In this document: positions 58,088 to 64,000 of the stretch, in pieces
Layout: each line of letters starts with the position of its first letter
How positions within the stretch are numbered: the first letter of the stretch is position 1
NCBI GenBank assembly: GCA_001599595.1
Contig: BCHH01000004.1
Coordinates: 441,905 to 505,904 of the forward strand
DNA from: Beverwykella pulmonaria
Taxonomy: Eukaryota; Ascomycota; Dothideomycetes; Pleosporales; Melanommataceae
Reading direction: 5' to 3'
Length of the DNA: 64,000 nt
Notes under the pieces: model-generated
What the model was told of the DNA's origin: nothing
Databases searched by the model: none
The model's input: the letters and a program-made list of their open reading frames with translations, nothing else
Translations under genes and position numbers: made by a program

Positions 58088-60000
58088 TCACCATAGGAAG
58101 CGCTGGAGTTTTCCGGGCTCATTTGGCCACGTGAATCCACGGTACAGGAAGTTGTATGCAATAGTAGCATTCACAGCGAGGAGCCATACCGTTTCGAATA
58201 CTAGACGCATATCGTATGAAACTTTTCCAATGAGCCAGTTCGATGAAAGTGAGGCGCCAATGTTCGGTATATGCAGACGCCAGATGATCCACGGAACGAT
58301 GAAGTATCTTGGCTCGACAAGCGGAGCTGAGATGACGGACAGAGCTGTGGAAGCTAGCCACACTACAACGAAGCTTATTTGACAGGGCTGTCGACCCGCT
58401 TCTTCGTTTACAAGATGCGCGCTCCTGTCATCTTGCTGCACCTCTGTCTCTTCTTGGGAAGTCGTTCCAAGAGTTTGAATAGCCATCCAAGCGCAGATGT
58501 AGTAAACCGGGACTGCGAGGTATTTGATCGATGAGTGCCGGCGCAGGATCCGAAAGATATAGAATACATAATGTCGGTTATCTGCTAGAGTGAATGGATG
58601 GACGATGGTGTTAAAGTGAACTACAGCTAATGCCATTACGATGAAGGCGAGAGTGAAGATGAGTCCTGGGGCAGACGTCTTGGATGTGCACACTAAGTTG
58701 GTTTCTAAGAATGCCTTGAGTGAACCCTTGGGAAACTGACGAACGATAAGCCGGAGGAGTGAGACCACGGTAAGAGGAATCGAGAAGAAGACGATGTAGG
58801 GCCAGAGGTAGAGCATCTGCGGTATATGAATTGTCGCAACGTGATTTGACTTGTCCCCTATTTAAATTAGATTCTTGACCAGTGTGCAGGTATACAAGTA
58901 AATACCAAGAACTACGCCGCCATTCCAGACCACGAAGCCAGCAAAAATGCCTAAGAGCATAAGATACGGAACGATGGCCTTCAGCACCGACATTGGCTTT
59001 CCAAGGGCTGCGAGAGCAATGGATAGCAAGAACAAGACACCATCTTGTCATTGTGAGCTTCTTCTGAATTCATGTACTAGTTTTATGAGTAAATCACATA
59101 CCTTGCAGACCAGCGTTCTGTACAGAGCAATCATAGACATAGCCTCGACTCCAACTCATTTTGAGTATGCCTATTGGATCATTGTTCTTTAGCTTTTGGC
59201 CAATAGACTCGTTGGAATTCTTGAGTGTCCTAACAACAGCGAGTCCAGCTGGAAACACGGCAACCCAGAAAATGTTCGTCTGTCTGAATGAAAGGGCCAC
59301 GATGCCAAGGAGGACTAAAATAAGCCCTTTCCGCATGTTTTGTCCCTGTCCTATTCCGCTCTTTAGGAACACATTGTAGCTTAGGAGTACAACGAGAGTG
59401 GAGATCACGTCTGTATAATAAAGAGCCGAGAAGAAGAAAAGAGGGGGGAAAAGGCTGATGTTGAGGGCGGAGTGTGCATCAAAGAGACGTGTTCGATCGT
59501 ATATATTAGCTCGACGTCGTGCCACTTCGTGCGTCCCACGCTCTTTCTGGTTTAATGGTCTACGATGGAGGTTTCGCAGCGTATCATAAGCCAGTAGGCA
59601 AGCAACGCAAATCGCCCCAGTGTTCAAAGCCCTCAGGGACATAGTGCCACAATTTTGTATAACCAAGTTCAAGAGCAAACTTATTAGGTACCTGCACTTA
59701 TTAGACATACAACTTCCCTAGGATTTGATGAGGAGAAACTTGCAGGCCAGGCGGGGTAGTGATTTTCGGATCCCATGTATAGTCATTCTTACAATACCTC
59801 TGTGCTTGTGGCACGTGGAAAACCTCATCCTAGAGCACAGTCAGCTTTTCATAGCATCAATAAGCTCTTCGAACCCCCCAGAGACTTACAAGATAGGGGT
59901 CGGGCACATGTTCAGAGACCAGCTTGTACCATGTCCCCGAGATGCTCGCAATTGCGATGAGGGCAAAAGGCAACGGCCAGTTCCGCAATAAGGAGGCCAT
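58088..60000 (-). CDS. ALG10: Dolichyl-P-Glc alpha-1,2-glucosyltransferase Alg10
   Basis: Adds the third and last glucose to the lipid-linked oligosaccharide in the ER before N-glycosylation. Five exons (60000-59890, 59829-59744, 59691-59102, 59043-58906, 58857-58088) give 564 residues. Family hallmarks: a first membrane helix, then [76 protein letters not shown] and, at the end, [14 protein letters not shown]. About ten to twelve membrane helices. Intron 2 is GC-AG: donor CT|GCAAGT, acceptor GTGCAG; only this keeps PPGLYLIS in frame. The other introns are 48-60 nt. It diverges from PSF2 over 215 bp. Confidence 0.93.
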
Positions 60001-60215
60001 TATACCTCCCTCGATATGCCTGCAGAACCGAGCTGTGAGGATGTGGGTGGGTTGAGTTGGGGTATAGAAGACAGTGAACACCAAGTGCGTCCTGAAAAAG
60101 CTTAAACCCAATCGGCTAAAATACTGGTAGCCCGACGCGTTCACTAACCGGCGCTACATCACGTCCTATATCACGACTTCAAAACCAGAACCCGACAGCT
60201 TCACGCGATTTAATT
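60001..60215. promoter_or_regulatory. Divergent promoter ALG10 (-) / PSF2 (+)
   Basis: A compact 215-bp spacer between two start codons. No specific site was recognised. Confidence 0.55.
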
Positions 60216-61106
60216 ATGGCATTACCTTTGCCACCGGGGCTCACACCCCCAGAAATCGCGTTTTTGTGCGAGATGGAGCTCGTTACTGTTATCCCGCGCC
60301 AGAGACTGGAGAGACTAATTTTACTAGGAGTATGTCTGCCCCACCAACATCCCACCACCGCCAGGACCATGAGTCTAGACATGTAGTTACTATAACTAAC
60401 GTATATTCTAGGGTCCTGTTCCACCGCTCAATCCACCACATAGAACTGCTCTGCCCCTTTGGCTGGCTCTCCTACTCAAGCGCCAACGTCGAGCGAACAT
60501 CCTTCCCCCACAATGGCTCGCTCCACACTCCTTGACAGCTATATTGGACCACGAGACCGAACATGAATTGGGATTCTCGCCGCCACCTCGATTACCTCCA
60601 TTGCCATCACAGGACACGGTCCCGTTTTCACCGCCCTTCCTCCCAAGCTCCACGGCCGACGCTGCACCGGATGCCCTACCATACCATTGGCTAGAATTTG
60701 GAGAAATGCTTTTAGAAGCTGCGGCAGATGACTTCGAGGATCCGGATAATGTGCGGAAGCTGTTGCGAGGGCTCAGAGAAGTGAGAATGGCAAAGCTAAG
60801 GCAAGGTGTGGAGGTTCTGGACGCTGGGGGCGGCGTTAGGATGAATGGCGTTGGGGGAATGGAAGTAGCTGAAGGGAGGGCTTTTGTCACAGGAGTCATA
60901 GATGGGCTGAGGTGAGTCAAGTTCGCTTCTTTGCGCGAGGGGGCATTGGAGTTCTGTCCTCGACGTGCACCATGTACTAACTTGTGAAAAGGAAAATTGC
61001 AGCCTCACGCGAGCAGCAAAAGAAAGACAGAGACAGGGAACAGAGAGAGAACGGGTATTCTGGAACAGCGGATGACTACGACGACGACGAGATGGACATG
61101 CAATGA
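60216..61106 (+). CDS. PSF2: GINS complex subunit Psf2
   Basis: Subunit of the GINS tetramer (Sld5, Psf1-3), part of the CMG helicase at replication forks. Three exons (60216-60329, 60412-60911, 60992-61106) give 242 residues. The N-terminus [31 protein letters not shown] then [33 protein letters not shown] is the family signature; the middle [18 protein letters not shown] and [20 protein letters not shown] matches the core helices. The C-terminus is acidic ([10 protein letters not shown]). Both introns (82 and 80 nt) have CTAAC branches. Confidence 0.94.
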
Positions 61107-64000
61107 GCACAGCTACCTGCTTCCTCTCTACCGACGTTCAAGGGCATGACTACTTCCGCGAGAGGATCTCACCATGTCTCAAGTGTCAGCGCAACAACAC
61201 AGAGAATCATATGTCTGACTAGTTGTCATGGAAGCGAAAGGAGCGCAAATGATCTCAATCCTCAATCACCCCACACATATCACCGAATCCGTCACGACAG
61301 GCTTATCACATTCCTATCACACACTTGCGACTCATCTCTCACAAGTCACATCGGACCGAAGACCGGTGCCGCTGAGTCACGATCCGTGTCCTGGGCTATA
61401 GGAATGTTGTTGGGCATGGTTACCTGGCCGAAATCAGCCCAAGGAAGAACCTTGTGTCGGGTGAAGGGTCCGAAGCCATGTGGTCGTGGAACCGTGGCGA
61501 AATCAGGGCTTCGAGAGGTGCAACGGAGAAAAGGACCATGCTGTGTTACAGCGGCGTGCACTAAAAGAGAAAACATAATGTCTCAAAAGTCAGGGTCAAC
61601 ACCGAATTGTTCAGACAGGCTGTGCCTGTGCTCCTCGGGTGCGTGCAGCACGTGGTTTATGGTGACGGCAGTCTATACAGTCTAGGATTTAAAGTGTGGG
61701 ATGGCGCAGGGAGACTCCTGTCACAATGATTTGAGCTTATACCTATGCGGAGGTGGCGCTGCGGAATGGGGTTCACGTCGCTCGGGACTGTTAACGGACC
61801 CGTCATATCGAGAGCCGCGGGGATTCTGACGTGACTCCACACGAATTGGAGACGTTCCATGCTGTCAAGACTCATGGGCAGATGGAGGGGTGTCGGCATT
61901 TCAATTCATATGACTCGGGTCCTATGTTTCCCGTTTCAGAAAGTCGTCCCGCTCGACTTCGAAGATAAATCTATATATCATCACAGTACGTGAGAAGAGC
62001 ACTTGTTGATTCAAGAATTCAAATTCCACGTACTCTAGAGTCTGCAATCAGGGCTGACCTTGGAACAGTCAGTCAGGTCTCGACTGAGATGTCAAATGCG
62101 TTGTCCGCTCTTCCGAAAACTGTATTGCAAAAAGAAGACTGTCTGATCGTAATCAATACAATTTTCGATATTGAAATAAATTGCAGATGTCATCAGCTTC
62201 TCGCTGCAGGTACCCGGGTTTTCGGAAGGAGACGCAGAAGCATGTGTTTGATCCACTACAAGCCAACCTTATCCCCCAATCCACACATGTCACCCACGTC
62301 ACCCACATCATTCCCATCACTCACGTGTCCCTCGTCAACAGTCGCACAACCAGAACCACAAGCTAAATTCGTTTCCACGGGGCACAATTGCCCCTCCATC
62401 CCTCCTCGCCCTCGCTGCTCTCCAATTACTACGCCCCACCCCGCCCTGCCATCTCCCCTCAATTTCCACATCCACCGCCCATTACTCCCTTCCAAACGCC
62501 CAATTCACCCTCTCTGCAATATACAGCAGGGGTCTTCATAGCAGTCTTCAACGAGCATCCCCCAATTCTACCCATCCAGGAAATTCCACCTGCAACAGTG
62601 CGTCCTCTCATCAAAAAAGAGTTGCAATGGGGCATGGTGGGTGCAGAAGATGATACTGAAGAGGAAGTTACCGAGGCGTCGGTAGACGCACGCGGAGCCC
62701 AAAATAAAACTCTTGGGGCGGTCGTTTTTTCCTCGAATGAGAAGGGAGGGGAAGAGGCTGGATGGGGGATGGGCTGAAACGGGGACGGGTACGGAGTAAG
62801 GGTGGGAAACGGGAGGGGAAATTGACTGGATTTCTTTCGCATGCAGAAACGTTCAGTTGTGCACAGAAATTTGATATTGGAGTAAGATTCAATATTTGGA
62901 CACTTAAGATCCGCGATATTGGTGTAGTAATTGTAGGAGTACCTATAATACTAGCCCAACTACACGTGGCGGCTCTACCCCACTACCCAACGCAGTGGTA
63001 CCTTGGTAAGTAGCAGCGAGTAGCGTTTCGGACCTTCATGCACACCTCTTAGACAGGAAGCGAAGGCCTGCTTCTTTCTTAAAATGCGTTCGCACAAACT
63101 ATCAAGAGATGTGGTTAGAGGGCTGAGACATCGAGCGCCTAGTACCTGTTCCTGCAGCATGCAAGATCAAAGCCATCTTCTGGATTCTCTTCTCTTGCAC
63201 AGTTCCAGTTAGTCTGCTAATAATACTATTGGCTATAGCAGGGACCCATGCGCTGGGCTCAACTCAATTTATTACCGACCCCAAAAAGATGATTGCAAAA
63301 GATGTTAGAACTTGGTTAGATACGATCCTTCATCGCAATATAGATACAACGAATATCAGAATACATGCTGTGTTTCTATCAACACGAAGAGTAACATAGG
63401 TATGCTTGCAAACATTCATTTAGATTAAAAATGACTAATACTGCTTGAATATCTGGATACCTGGTTTCGTCATAGAGTAATGTAGTGTCTGCCCCAGAGT
63501 GAGTGTTCATCGAGTGTTCATGTGTGCCTTTTTCGAGCCTGCTATTGTGTTGGTGGGTCTATACCAGATCAAGGTCGTTGAACAAACAAGGGCTCAAAGT
63601 CTTGTTGACCAAGAGCATATCAAGTATAATAGACCTCCCTCCTTAGCACCTATTCCCTCACCTCTGTTCTTATGTTTGTGAGGGCAGACAGGAGAATGTC
63701 GACATTTTCAAGCCCTTATCGCCTGCTAATTGAAGTTATTATGATGCGCCTGCAATTCCTCTGTACCTTTTCTGGAAGGCCTTGACATCACGCAAGTCAA
63801 TTGGGAGCCGGTAGAAATGTAGGTAGTAGAACGACATACTCATTCTGGTGTTGCTTACCATATCCTTACTCAGCGCCATGATATATCTGAACGACGCACT
63901 CTTCGCGGTGCAAGATCGGCGAATCATTTCATGTCAATGAAGAATCTATTGAGACTGTAACCGAGTACTATGACATCCAACATTCCGTGCAAGAGAAGAA
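61107..64000. other. Right-end stretch without a confident gene
   Basis: About 2.9 kb. Candidates examined: a 179-codon frame at 61146-61685 (+), a Pro-rich frame at about 62388-62777 (+) with an acidic C-terminal part (EDDTEEEVTEASVD), and a 62-codon frame at 63927-63739 (-) ending FQKRYRGIAG, which could be the last exon of a gene beyond the window. None has a motif. The 62775-63480 part is A/T-rich. Confidence 0.4.

Noticed and set aside
61146..61685. 179-codon plus-strand frame after PSF2
   Set aside because: No recognisable domain, Ser/Thr/Cys-rich random-looking sequence and no supporting signals.

Overview
This window is fungal nuclear DNA, most likely from a filamentous ascomycete (Pezizomycotina). 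Nearly every gene is split by short introns (about 44-120 nt) with GTAAGT/GTATGT-type donors and CTAAC/CTGAC branch motifs just before the acceptor. The gene set is ascomycete (CYS-3/MetR bZIP, VTC subunits, Ilv6, Yvh1, Psf2, Alg10), and a Tc1/mariner copy carries TAG stops of the kind RIP makes. A Dothideomycete origin fits the protein flavour, but this is inference. Exon boundaries were set by eye from reading-frame continuity and family conservation, not from transcripts.

Left part (1-20.5 kb): a RUS/DUF647 gene cut by the left edge (-), mitochondrial FAD glycerol-3-phosphate dehydrogenase (-), a dead Tc1/mariner element with matching terminal repeats, a Vtc5-like SPX/VTC protein (-), acetolactate synthase regulatory subunit (-) divergent from a two-KH-domain KHDC4-like protein (+), a mitochondrial aconitase of the Aco2/AcoB type (+) convergent with a TatD-type nuclease (-), then VFA1 (+).

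Middle part (20.5-36 kb) is gene-poor. It holds two weakly supported orphan genes, a C2H2 zinc-finger gene (-) with a 2.8 kb upstream region, the dual-specificity phosphatase YVH1 (+), and a 3 kb gene-free stretch.

Right part (36-61 kb) is gene-dense: COQ2 (-) divergent from a large JmjC/zf-4CXXC_R1/AT-hook chromatin protein (+), a helix-hairpin-helix protein (+), the kinetochore protein CHL4/CENP-N (-), a CYS-3/MetR bZIP regulator (+), a Tctex-type dynein light chain (-) divergent from VTC1 (+), a CorA-like membrane protein (-), a minus-strand run of a Cys-rich orphan, a protein kinase and a C2H2 protein, then ALG10 (-) divergent from the GINS subunit PSF2 (+). The last 2.9 kb has no convincing gene.

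These are mostly unlinked housekeeping genes arranged around short divergent promoters. The functional links I can see are two subunits of the vacuolar polyphosphate (VTC) machinery 40 kb apart, with a Pho4-type CACGTGGG site in front of VTC1, and repeated TCACGTGA boxes near several starts. I found no CRISPR array, rRNA, tRNA or secondary-metabolite cluster.
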